5,831 nucleotides of DNA, from NCBI GenBank assembly GCA_021647445.1, contig JAKIUS010000117.1, positions 1-5,831 on the forward strand. Reading direction: 5' to 3'. The notes under the pieces were generated by a model. The model was not told the DNA's origin. It saw only the letters and a program-made list of their open reading frames with translations, and ran no database searches. Position numbers and translations under genes: made by a program. Origin of the DNA: Geopsychrobacter sp. GTDB lineage: Bacteria; Desulfobacterota; Desulfuromonadia; Desulfuromonadales; Geopsychrobacteraceae. Positions 1 through 5,175 of the stretch are shown one piece after another (the first letter of the stretch is position 1; each line of letters begins with the position of its first letter).

Positions 1-31
1 TGTTTCGATAGATCAGGTTTTAGTGCAGGTC

Positions 32-65
32 TGAGCTAAATGCAGGTCGCATTTTATTGAGCTCA
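32..65. other. Bulged hairpin
   Basis: TGAGCT (32-37) pairs with AGCTCA (60-65) and AAATGC (38-43) pairs with GCATTT (49-54), around a 5-nt loop AGGTC. This gives 12 base pairs interrupted by one 5-nt bulge (55-59). There is no clean T-run after it on the plus strand and only a weak one on the minus strand, so a terminator role is possible but not shown. It could also be the end of a transcript from the left or a decayed repeat. Confidence 0.35.
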
Positions 66-77
66 CACTCTCTCATC

Positions 78-193
78 CGTCATCCCCGGGCTTGTCCCGG
101 GGATCCATTCCTCAATTCCCTCGGCCAAAAGACAGTATCTTTGTTTTCGAAAGCTCAGCGGTATGGATCCCCGGGACAAGCCCGGGGATGACG
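78..193. repeat. Nested inverted repeat, two perfect 31-bp arms
   Basis: Arm 78-108 is the exact reverse complement of arm 163-193, separated by 54 bp. Each arm also folds on itself: ATCCCCGGG, a 5-nt loop CTTGT, then CCCGGGGAT, a 9-bp GC-rich stem. The arms begin CGTCATCC and end GGATCCAT. Dispersed palindromes of this general look (GTCATCC...GGATCC) are common between genes in many proteobacteria, particularly alphaproteobacteria; that link is recall, not a search. The right arm starts about 43 bp beyond the stop codon of the radical SAM ORF, so it may protect or end that transcript. No target-site duplication is visible at the outer edges and no transposase is encoded. Confidence 0.85.
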
Positions 194-236
194 AAGAAGG
201 AAAATTTTGATTAAGCGCAAAATGCCTCAGAACCTG

Positions 237-851
237 TTACTCGCTTGCCGAGCACTTGCCGCCGCCAAGCACACAGAATTCAGCGCAAAAAGGATGACAA
301 AGTTTGACGCCTCCTTTTTTAAACATACCTGTATCTTGTGACATGGCTTCACGTAAACTATGCCCCATATCAAATGGCCTGTCTTTTGTGATCAGAGTAC
401 AAGGTGCAATCACAGCTTTATCTTGGCCTTTGCGTTTAATCAGCATACGGCTGGTGGCACACATTTGATCAGACGGTTTGACACCTAACAGCTCCCAACA
501 TTTGACAGATATTTCAGGCACATCTTCATGGGTTTTCATTTCAGGAAATAACATCAAAGAGGCTTTGTTATTTACGTCTATCGGCCAGCCCTGCGTGGCA
601 ACGAGGGCGTGATAGCCTTTTTCGGCCTCGGTTTTATCTTCACCAAAAATGGTGCGCCCAGCCAGCATAAGATGAAAACCATTTTGAGAAAGCCAATCTA
701 AACCAAGCAAGGCAAAATGCCAACTTCTTGCGCCGCGTTCTTCATCGTGACGCTGTTCCGTATAATGATCAAGAGAAACACGAAAAGACATTTTTCCTTT
801 GAAGCGTTCCTTGAGTGCGAGCAGGCCCTCTTTAATTATTTCAACAGTCAT
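237..851 (-). CDS. Radical SAM protein, C-terminal part only (5'-truncated, SPASM-like tail)
   Basis: The 204-residue frame lacks the CxxxCxxC motif that holds the radical SAM [4Fe-4S] cluster. It begins in mid-barrel: residues 23-31 (FRVSLDHYT) match the strand usually written as a xxxSxD motif in MoaA-like enzymes, followed by DEERG and a helix, then LMLAGRT (61-67) as the next strand. The C-terminal half carries seven cysteines: C118, C131 (MCATSRM), C151 (APC), C185, C189, C193 and C200 (CHPFCAEFCVLGGGKC). These resemble the auxiliary-cluster region of SPASM-type radical SAM proteins. About 100 N-terminal residues appear to be missing. ATG at 851 has ACGGAG 10 nt upstream, and a TGA in the same frame lies 9 codons upstream, so no longer form is possible. 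The gene follows lon after 52 bp on the same strand without an obvious terminator, so it could be co-transcribed. Without the core cluster it should not do radical chemistry alone; a decaying remnant is the likeliest reading, a stand-alone accessory protein the alternative. Confidence 0.65.
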   Translation of the reverse strand: MTVEIIKEGLLALKERFKGKMSFRVSLDHYTEQRHDEERGARSWHFALLGLDWLSQNGFHLMLAGRTIFGEDKTEAEKGYHALVATQGWPIDVNNKASLMLFPEMKTHEDVPEISVKCWELLGVKPSDQMCATSRMLIKRKGQDKAVIAPCTLITKDRPFDMGHSLREAMSQDTGMFKKGGVKLCHPFCAEFCVLGGGKCSASE

Positions 852-861
852 TGCAATATTA

Positions 862-867
862 CTCCGT
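862..867 (-). promoter_or_regulatory. Ribosome binding site of the radical SAM fragment, derived from copied lon sequence
   Basis: Minus-strand ACGGAG sits 10 nt before the ATG at 851. It lies inside a 17-bp stretch (862-878) that repeats lon codons at 937-953 with a single mismatch. The start signal of the truncated gene therefore seems to have been made from duplicated lon coding sequence. Confidence 0.5.
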
Positions 868-872
868 ATAGG

Positions 873-910
873 TTGTCAGTTGTTCGTTGTTACGCCTCAC
901 GCTTCACGCT
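873..910. repeat. Degenerate heptanucleotide tandem repeat across the lon stop codon
   Basis: Read on the plus strand the units are TTGTCAG, TTGTTCG, TTGTTAC, GCCTCAC, GCTTCAC and a partial GCT. The first three share TTGT and the next two share GC-TCAC, all in strict 7-bp register. The right end runs into the last codons of lon, so the stop (TGA, 904-906 minus) lies within a repeat unit. Short heptad arrays of this kind are known between genes in several bacterial groups and can change length by slippage. Confidence 0.6.
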
Positions 911-3339
911 TTATCGCCGAAGGCGATCTTAAAAACCTCCGGATAGGTTGTCACGAAATGGACGTCGAGACCCTCGCGCAGGTATTCGGGGAGGTCATCG
1001 TAATCTTTGCGGTTTTCGGCTGGGAAAATCAGGGTTTTTAATCCGGCCCGGCGTGAAGCGATGGTCTTCTCTTTCAGTCCGCCGATGGGCAGCACCCGGC
1101 CGGTGAGGCTCAGTTCGCCGGTCATGCCGAGGTTACGGATGGTCGGGCGTTCCTGGATCATCGACAAGAGGGCGGTGGTCATGGTGATGCCAGCGGAAGG
1201 GCCATCCTTCGGTGTCGCACCGTCCGGAACGTGCAGGTGGACGAAGTGGGTGTCAAAGTATTCGGCGGCGATATCATATTCATTTAAGTGGCCCATCACA
1301 TAGCTGTAGGCAATCTCTGCGCTTTCAACCATCACCTTGCCGAGTTGGCCGGTCTGTTTGAAGCCTTTAGCCTTACTTGCCATCGCGGTCGCTTCAATCT
1401 GCAGGGTTGCCCCCCCCATCCGTGTCCAGGCCAGCCCGGTCACCACTCCAGGGGCGGTCTCAAAGAGTTCCTCTTCGCTGAAGACGGGTTTGCCGAGAAA
1501 CTTGACAACATCGCGAATGCCGATGGTGATCTTCTCCATACGATCTTCGTCAAACTCCCTGGCAGCCTTACGCATAATCCGTTTGATCCGATTCTCCCGG
1601 CCGCGCACGCCAGCCTCACGTGCATAGCGGTCGATAATATGGATCAGGGTTTTTTTCGGGATACTGACCTGGCCGCGTTTGATGCCATGGTTCTTAAGGG
1701 CCTTGGGAATCAGGTAACGACGTGCGATCTCAAGCTTCTCCTCGAGAATGTAACCCGAAAGACGGATGACCTCCATGCGGTCGAGCAGCGGCGCCGGGAT
1801 GGTGTCGAGTTGATTGGCGGTGGCGACAAACAGCACATTCGACAGATCGAAGGGCACGTCGAGATAGTGGTCGCGGAAGCTGCCATTCTGTTCGGAGTCG
1901 AGAACCTCAAGCAGGGCCGACGCCGGGTCGCCCTGAAAGCTCGCCCCGATTTTGTCGATCTCGTCAAGCATCATCACCGGGTTGGCTGTGCCGGCGCTCT
2001 TCATCGCTTGAATCGCCTTGCCCGGCATGGCCCCGATATAGGTACGGCGATGCCCCTTGATCTCTGCTTCATCGCGCATGCCGCCTACTGAGAAGCGATA
2101 GAATTTGCGTTTGAGGGCCGATGCGATCGACTGCCCGACCGAGGTCTTACCGACCCCAGGAGGGCCAACCAGGCAAAGGATCGAACCGGAGATGTCGCCT
2201 TTCATCTTGCCGACGGCGATAAATTCGAGAATCCGCTCTTTAACGTCGTCCAGCCCGTAGTGATCGCGATCCAGGACCTTGCGTGCACGCGCCAGGTCAT
2301 AGGCGTCCTTGCTGAATTTCCCCCAGGGAAGCACGGTCAGCCAGTCGAGGTAGTTGCGGCTGACATTGTATTCCGGTGATGAGGGTTCAATCAGTTGCAG
2401 CTTTTCGATCTCATCGTCGACCGCTTTTGGGGCCTCATCGTTGAGGGTCAGCTTCTTGAGACGCGCCTGAAATTTTTCAATTTCAGTGACCTTCCCCTCT
2501 TTTTCGAGACCGAGTTCCTTCTTGATCGCCTTGAACTGTTCACGTAGAAAAAATTCACGCTGTTGAGCCGAGACCTTCTCTTCAATCTGTTGACTGATGC
2601 GGGTTTGCAGGCGTGAAACCTCGAGTTCTTTTTTGAGCAGCACCAGAACTTTATCGATGCGCTCGTGTAGATTGAAGGTTTCAAGTACCTCTTGCAGTTC
2701 GTAGCCGTCGGCGTTGGTCAGGTTGGCGGCAAAATCGGCCAGTCGTGCCGGATCATCCATGCTTGAACGGCCAAGGAAGAGTTTGATCTCCTCGGAATAG
2801 AGCGGGTTGATCTGGACAAGCTCTTTCAAGGTGGCGATGATCGCCATTGAATAGGCTTTGAGTTCGGCATTGTCGGCATCGACCTCAGGGTTTGGATAGT
2901 CAACTTCGGCGTAGATGATCCCCTGACTCTCTGTAATCTGCTCAATAGTGAAACGCTCAAGACTGTTGACCAGCACATGGGCGCTCTCTTCCTCAGCATG
3001 GATCAACTTGAGAATTTTCGCCGCAACACCGACCCGCTGAAGATTGTCTGGCGAATCATCCTTATCCAACTCCTCAACCATCACCAGACCGATGGTCTGT
3101 GACGGGGAATCCATCGCCTGTTGAATGGTTTTTACCCGTTCGCGGCTGTTAACCGTCAGCGGAATGATGACCCCCGGGAAGGCCGGACGTGGCCGCAAGG
3201 GGATTATGGGCAGGGCTCCCGGAAGGGTGTCCCGGGCCAATACCAGCCCATCGTCTGGAATGGCGGTGATATCGGTATCGGTTTCAATCTCGATCTCGTA
3301 CTCGATCGAATCATCGTGATCTTCAAAATTGTCGTGCAT
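904..3339 (-). CDS. lon: ATP-dependent Lon (LonA-type) protease
   Basis: This is a complete 811-residue LonA, a cytosolic AAA+ serine protease that unfolds and degrades misfolded and regulatory proteins as a hexamer. Residues 1-40 are an unusual, strongly acidic extension (DNFEDHDDSIEYEIEIETDT). The LonN substrate-binding domain starts near 42 (ALPIIPLRPRPAFPGVIIPL), followed by a coiled-coil/helical region around 225-315. The AAA+ module has Walker A GPPGVGKT (392-399), Walker B MMLDEID (456-462), sensor-1 N509 in VATAN, the Arg finger R521 (LLDRMEVI) and sensor-2 R579 in GVR. The protease domain has the Ser-Lys dyad: S715 in KDGPSAG and K758 in IGGLKEK, spaced 43 residues apart as in Escherichia coli Lon. 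After GVRG the usual LER is REN (581-583), a small departure. ACGGAG lies 10 nt before the ATG. The N-domain wording differs from the standard housekeeping Lon, suggesting one of the extra LonA copies found in this group; that is inference. The gene diverges from the barrel-cytochrome operon. Confidence 0.97.
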   Translation of the reverse strand: MHDNFEDHDDSIEYEIEIETDTDITAIPDDGLVLARDTLPGALPIIPLRPRPAFPGVIIPLTVNSRERVKTIQQAMDSPSQTIGLVMVEELDKDDSPDNLQRVGVAAKILKLIHAEEESAHVLVNSLERFTIEQITESQGIIYAEVDYPNPEVDADNAELKAYSMAIIATLKELVQINPLYSEEIKLFLGRSSMDDPARLADFAANLTNADGYELQEVLETFNLHERIDKVLVLLKKELEVSRLQTRISQQIEEKVSAQQREFFLREQFKAIKKELGLEKEGKVTEIEKFQARLKKLTLNDEAPKAVDDEIEKLQLIEPSSPEYNVSRNYLDWLTVLPWGKFSKDAYDLARARKVLDRDHYGLDDVKERILEFIAVGKMKGDISGSILCLVGPPGVGKTSVGQSIASALKRKFYRFSVGGMRDEAEIKGHRRTYIGAMPGKAIQAMKSAGTANPVMMLDEIDKIGASFQGDPASALLEVLDSEQNGSFRDHYLDVPFDLSNVLFVATANQLDTIPAPLLDRMEVIRLSGYILEEKLEIARRYLIPKALKNHGIKRGQVSIPKKTLIHIIDRYAREAGVRGRENRIKRIMRKAAREFDEDRMEKITIGIRDVVKFLGKPVFSEEELFETAPGVVTGLAWTRMGGATLQIEATAMASKAKGFKQTGQLGKVMVESAEIAYSYVMGHLNEYDIAAEYFDTHFVHLHVPDGATPKDGPSAGITMTTALLSMIQERPTIRNLGMTGELSLTGRVLPIGGLKEKTIASRRAGLKTLIFPAENRKDYDDLPEYLREGLDVHFVTTYPEVFKIAFGDKA

Positions 3340-3349
3340 TATTAAACAA

Positions 3350-3355
3350 CTCCGT
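3350..3355 (-). promoter_or_regulatory. Ribosome binding site of lon
   Basis: Minus-strand ACGGAG lies 10 nt ahead of the ATG at 3339 and supports that start, and with it the acidic N-terminal extension of the protease. The next methionine in the protein is residue 76, well inside the N-domain. Confidence 0.7.
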
Positions 3356-3402
3356 TTCCGGTATCTGGCAATCAGAGATAAAAAGTCTGGTCAATTCTGG
3401 CG

Positions 3403-3431
3403 AAGTTAGTCGATTGAACGAGGGCTGTCAA
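3403..3431 (-). promoter_or_regulatory. Candidate sigma70 promoter, lon-proximal
   Basis: On the minus strand a perfect -35 TTGACA (3426-3431) is followed by a 17-nt spacer and TAACTT (3403-3408). The -10 matches the TATAAT consensus at only three of six positions. Transcription would start near 3396, giving a leader of about 55 nt. Confidence 0.4.
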
Positions 3432-3490
3432 CTTATCGGTGCTGCTGGGTGTTTCGCAGGCATTGTCAACGAAAGTCATCTCTTGTAATA

Positions 3491-3519
3491 AGCATAAAAA
3501 GCTGGATGCATGTTGTCAA
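3491..3519 (-). promoter_or_regulatory. Candidate sigma70 promoter, lon-distal
   Basis: On the minus strand TTGACA (3514-3519), a 17-nt spacer and TATGCT (3491-3496) form a good vegetative promoter: six of six at -35 and four of six at -10. Transcription would start near 3484, about 145 nt before lon. A third TTGACA at 3464-3469 between the two promoters has no convincing -10. No sigma32 or CIRCE heat-shock element is seen. Confidence 0.5.
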
Positions 3520-3562
3520 TTTTTTGAGGAGATCTTCCGGTTCCATTGGAGGCTTCGCAGGC

Positions 3563-3637
3563 ATGAATCAAGGCGAATTTTCGTATATTTACAACCAAAT
3601 TGCCGGTTTATTCAAAAGTGCTAATTGCAAGTTTTGA
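3563..3637 (+). CDS. Possible 24-residue small ORF
   Basis: An ATG at 3563 opens a 24-codon frame (MNQGEFSYIYNQIAGLFKS, then five more residues to a TGA at 3635). GGAGG at 3548-3552 is 10 nt upstream. The peptide has no signal sequence and no family I recognise. It lies upstream of the best promoter for the following operon, so it would need its own promoter; it may be chance. Confidence 0.15.
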   Translation: MNQGEFSYIYNQIAGLFKSANCKF

Positions 3638-3649
3638 TGGGTAACCCAT
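3637..3649. promoter_or_regulatory. 13-bp palindrome, possible operator
   Basis: ATGGGT-A-ACCCAT is a perfect odd palindrome. Its centre (3643) is about 70 bp upstream of the start predicted from the promoter at 3679-3706, a position typical for an activator that contacts RNA polymerase from upstream. The regulator is not identified. Confidence 0.35.
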
Positions 3650-3678
3650 GATTAATTCTGGCTTAACCACTAGCAGAC

Positions 3679-3706
3679 TGGACCGGTTTGGTGTAGAGTT
3701 TATAAC
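3679..3706 (+). promoter_or_regulatory. Candidate sigma70 promoter of the barrel-cytochrome operon
   Basis: TGGACC (3679-3684; four of six at -35) is followed by a 16-nt spacer and TATAAC (3701-3706; five of six at -10). The weak -35 and short spacer suit a promoter that needs an activator. Transcription would begin near 3713 and leave a leader of about 145 nt before the barrel start codon. Confidence 0.45.
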
Positions 3707-3714
3707 GTTGTTTT

Positions 3715-3850
3715 GGAGGATCTCTGTTGTTGCTTGCTTCGGTTGATTCCTCCGTACCTATTTTTTACATACTTTTAGTTGTCCCCCTTTCCTCGATGAT
3801 GAGGGGACCCTACTCTTTAGCCTCGCATTGTTTGATGAGGCCCCAGGAGG
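3715..3850 (+). promoter_or_regulatory. Structured 5' leader of the barrel-cytochrome operon
   Basis: Three hairpins can be drawn: GGAGGA (3715-3720) with TCCTCC (3748-3753), followed by a T6 run at 3761-3766; GTCCCC (3781-3786) with GGGGAC (3803-3808); and GCCTC (3820-3824) with GAGGC (3837-3841), directly before the Shine-Dalgarno. The CCTCC at 3749-3753 could instead pair with the true Shine-Dalgarno GGAGG (3846-3850), and GGGG (3803-3806) with CCCC (3841-3844), so alternative folds that hide or free the start site are possible. No known riboswitch core is seen. Regulation by the leader is inference from pairing only. Confidence 0.35.
3845..3850 (+). promoter_or_regulatory. Ribosome binding site that sets the barrel start
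   Basis: A perfect AGGAGG lies 7 nt before the ATG at 3858. This fixes the start there and not at the in-frame TTG at 3828, which has no such site and would put a charged stretch ahead of the signal peptide. Confidence 0.85.
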
Positions 3851-3857
3851 TCTGCGC

Positions 3858-5150
3858 ATGAGATATGTCGCTCTACTTGGCTGGCAGAGTTTTTTTTGCG
3901 GGTGTTTGCTCCTGTTTTTTCTGTTGCCTTCCCTGGCCCATGCTCTTAGCGCCGACCTTGAAGTTGAAACGATTCTGCGCAGTTTCGAACGTGATGTTCC
4001 GCTTGAGGGAAGCTCCAATGTTTTGCCGGGATACGGCTACCTTAAGTTTGATGTCAAGAATATTTCTCAGGCCAATCTCAGCTTTCACGGCTATGGTTGG
4101 GGCCGTTACGATGCGGCTGACAGCAAATTTTACGATAGTCGCTCTAAGGGTGAATTGCTCTACGGTTACGTTGAGTATCATCGGCAATTCAGTACTCTGC
4201 GTGCCCGTGTTGGTCGAATGCATATCTTTGAGGGGGTGGCCAATGAAACCCTCGATGGTTTTTGGGCTGCGGGCAACTTGACCGCGAAAATTTCTGCTTC
4301 CGGCTATGCAGGCCAACCGGTCGGACTCAGTTCAACAAATGGTCGCAGCAGCGACACGCTGTTTGGCGGTCGTATCGCCTATGCCGGGAATGATAATTTT
4401 GAACTGGGTGGTTCTGCCAAGTTTTCTAATAATGATGGCAATAGTGCCGACAGTATGCTTGGGGTCGATCTGATCTACTATCTGCCGAAAGAGATGAGCC
4501 TGTTCGGCTATTCAAAGTTTAATACCGACCAGTCTGGCTTTGCCGAGCATTCCTGGGAACTGCGTATCCCTTTTGAAACTATCGAGATAAAACCCTATTT
4601 GCAGTATTACGCTTATGACAGTTATTTCGGGACGGGAGCCAAGGCAAAATTGCCGTTTCGCAACCTGGCCAAAAGTGGAGAATCCCTGGGAATTTATGGT
4701 GTAGATACTTTTTGGCGAAAGTCTGAAGAATGGAATTTTGGCACCAAATTTAAATACTATAGTTATGATCAGAATGAGAGCTCGGAATACCTTGGCTTAG
4801 CGGTAAATTTTTTGGGTGAAGAGCGAACTCAAAGCGGCGGCGAACTTGGCTATATGAAGGGAGATGCCGCGAATAACAACTATCTGTTACTGCGCCTTTT
4901 TACCTATCAGGACCGATTACCCAAACAATATTGGGCAGCATTTCTGTCAGGCGATCTGGTCTATGCCCTCTATGATAAATCGATCAATGGCAAGGATTCT
5001 TCACTCTTCCTCTCTTTGGGGGTGGGGAAGCATTTCTGGAATGACGCTCTCGATCTGAAACTTTCAGCGGATTACAGCTCTGATCCCTTTTACTCCTCTG
5101 ATTTCCGAGGAACGCTCTCGGCTACTGTCTATTTCGGTCGAGGGTTATAA
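3858..5150 (+). CDS. Outer-membrane beta-barrel protein, probable pore of a porin-cytochrome conduit
   Basis: The product has 430 residues. A signal peptide (hydrophobic 12-26, likely cut after A29 in SLAHA) exports it to the periplasm. The mature part has no further hydrophobic helix and no cysteine. It alternates polar and aromatic residues in short strands joined by glycine- and asparagine-rich turns (for example LLYGYVEYHRQ, LRARVGRMHIFEG, IKPYLQYYAYDSYF, LSATVYFGRGL), as expected of an outer-membrane barrel. The stretch at 114-134 (LRARVGR, then TLDG) resembles the strand-turn motif found in many porin-like proteins of Geobacter relatives. It ends FGRGL, without the usual terminal aromatic. 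The pentaheme lipoprotein gene follows 25 bp later, so the barrel probably forms the sleeve that lets a cytochrome pass electrons through the outer membrane, comparable to ExtB-type barrels; the exact family is not certain. An unrelated transport porin is the alternative. Confidence 0.8.
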   Translation: MRYVALLGWQSFFCGCLLLFFLLPSLAHALSADLEVETILRSFERDVPLEGSSNVLPGYGYLKFDVKNISQANLSFHGYGWGRYDAADSKFYDSRSKGELLYGYVEYHRQFSTLRARVGRMHIFEGVANETLDGFWAAGNLTAKISASGYAGQPVGLSSTNGRSSDTLFGGRIAYAGNDNFELGGSAKFSNNDGNSADSMLGVDLIYYLPKEMSLFGYSKFNTDQSGFAEHSWELRIPFETIEIKPYLQYYAYDSYFGTGAKAKLPFRNLAKSGESLGIYGVDTFWRKSEEWNFGTKFKYYSYDQNESSEYLGLAVNFLGEERTQSGGELGYMKGDAANNNYLLLRLFTYQDRLPKQYWAAFLSGDLVYALYDKSINGKDSSLFLSLGVGKHFWNDALDLKLSADYSSDPFYSSDFRGTLSATVYFGRGL

Positions 5151-5163
5151 AATGAGAATATTT

Positions 5164-5168
5164 GGAGG
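5164..5168 (+). promoter_or_regulatory. Ribosome binding site that sets the cytochrome start
   Basis: GGAGG lies 7 nt before the ATG at 5176. The in-frame ATG at 5152, one base after the barrel stop codon, has no such site in front of it, so the shorter form is preferred; it also gives a standard lipoprotein signal. Confidence 0.8.
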
Positions 5169-5175
5169 ATATCTA

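Larger units (their letters stand above)
1..236. other. Non-coding stretch downstream of the radical SAM fragment
   Basis: No credible reading frame is seen here on either strand. The stretch holds a bulged hairpin (32-65), an 8-bp direct repeat TGCAGGTC at 24-31 and 41-48, and a large nested inverted repeat (78-193) described separately. It lies beyond the stop codon of the minus-strand radical SAM ORF, so any gene to the left is outside the window. Confidence 0.6.
862..953. repeat. Direct repeat of the lon 3' end, copies 862-878 and 937-953
   Basis: CTCCGTATAGGTTGTCA at 862-878 and CTCCGGATAGGTTGTCA at 937-953 agree at 16 of 17 positions, including an uninterrupted 11-bp match. The offset is 75 bp, exactly 25 codons, so the outer copy is in the lon reading frame: read past the lon stop, the frame gives LTTYTE and then TAA, against VTTYPEVF in the gene. 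This is what a partial duplication or recombination at the gene end would leave. Confidence 0.75.

Noticed and set aside
78..193. Intrinsic terminator
   Set aside because: The stems are strong, but no T-run follows either arm on either strand.
70..200. Miniature transposable element (MITE) with target-site duplication
   Set aside because: The terminal inverted repeats are perfect, but no direct duplication flanks them, so insertion cannot be shown; kept as a repeat only.
1288..2091. 267-codon plus-strand frame inside lon
   Set aside because: It lies entirely opposite a strongly conserved lon coding region, has no ribosome site and no recognisable motif; it is a frame shadow.
3656..3675. Sigma54 promoter (TGGC ... 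GC)
   Set aside because: The distance between the GG and GC elements is one base too long and the TTGC box does not match.
3828..3857. Upstream TTG start for the barrel gene
   Set aside because: AGGAGG is placed for the ATG at 3858, and the extra ten residues would precede a normal signal peptide.
3600..3857. GEMM-type cyclic-dinucleotide riboswitch ahead of the cytochrome operon
   Set aside because: Looked for because such switches are common before cytochrome genes in this group; the conserved core (ACGCAAAGCC-like and GAAA tetraloop receptor parts) is not present.
3873..4316. 147-codon minus-strand frame opposite the barrel gene
   Set aside because: The barrel frame on the plus strand has a signal peptide, a perfect ribosome site and operon context; the antisense frame has none of these.
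5152..5175. Upstream ATG start for the pentaheme cytochrome
   Set aside because: No ribosome site is suitably placed, whereas GGAGG lies 7 nt before the ATG at 5176, which starts a standard lipoprotein signal.
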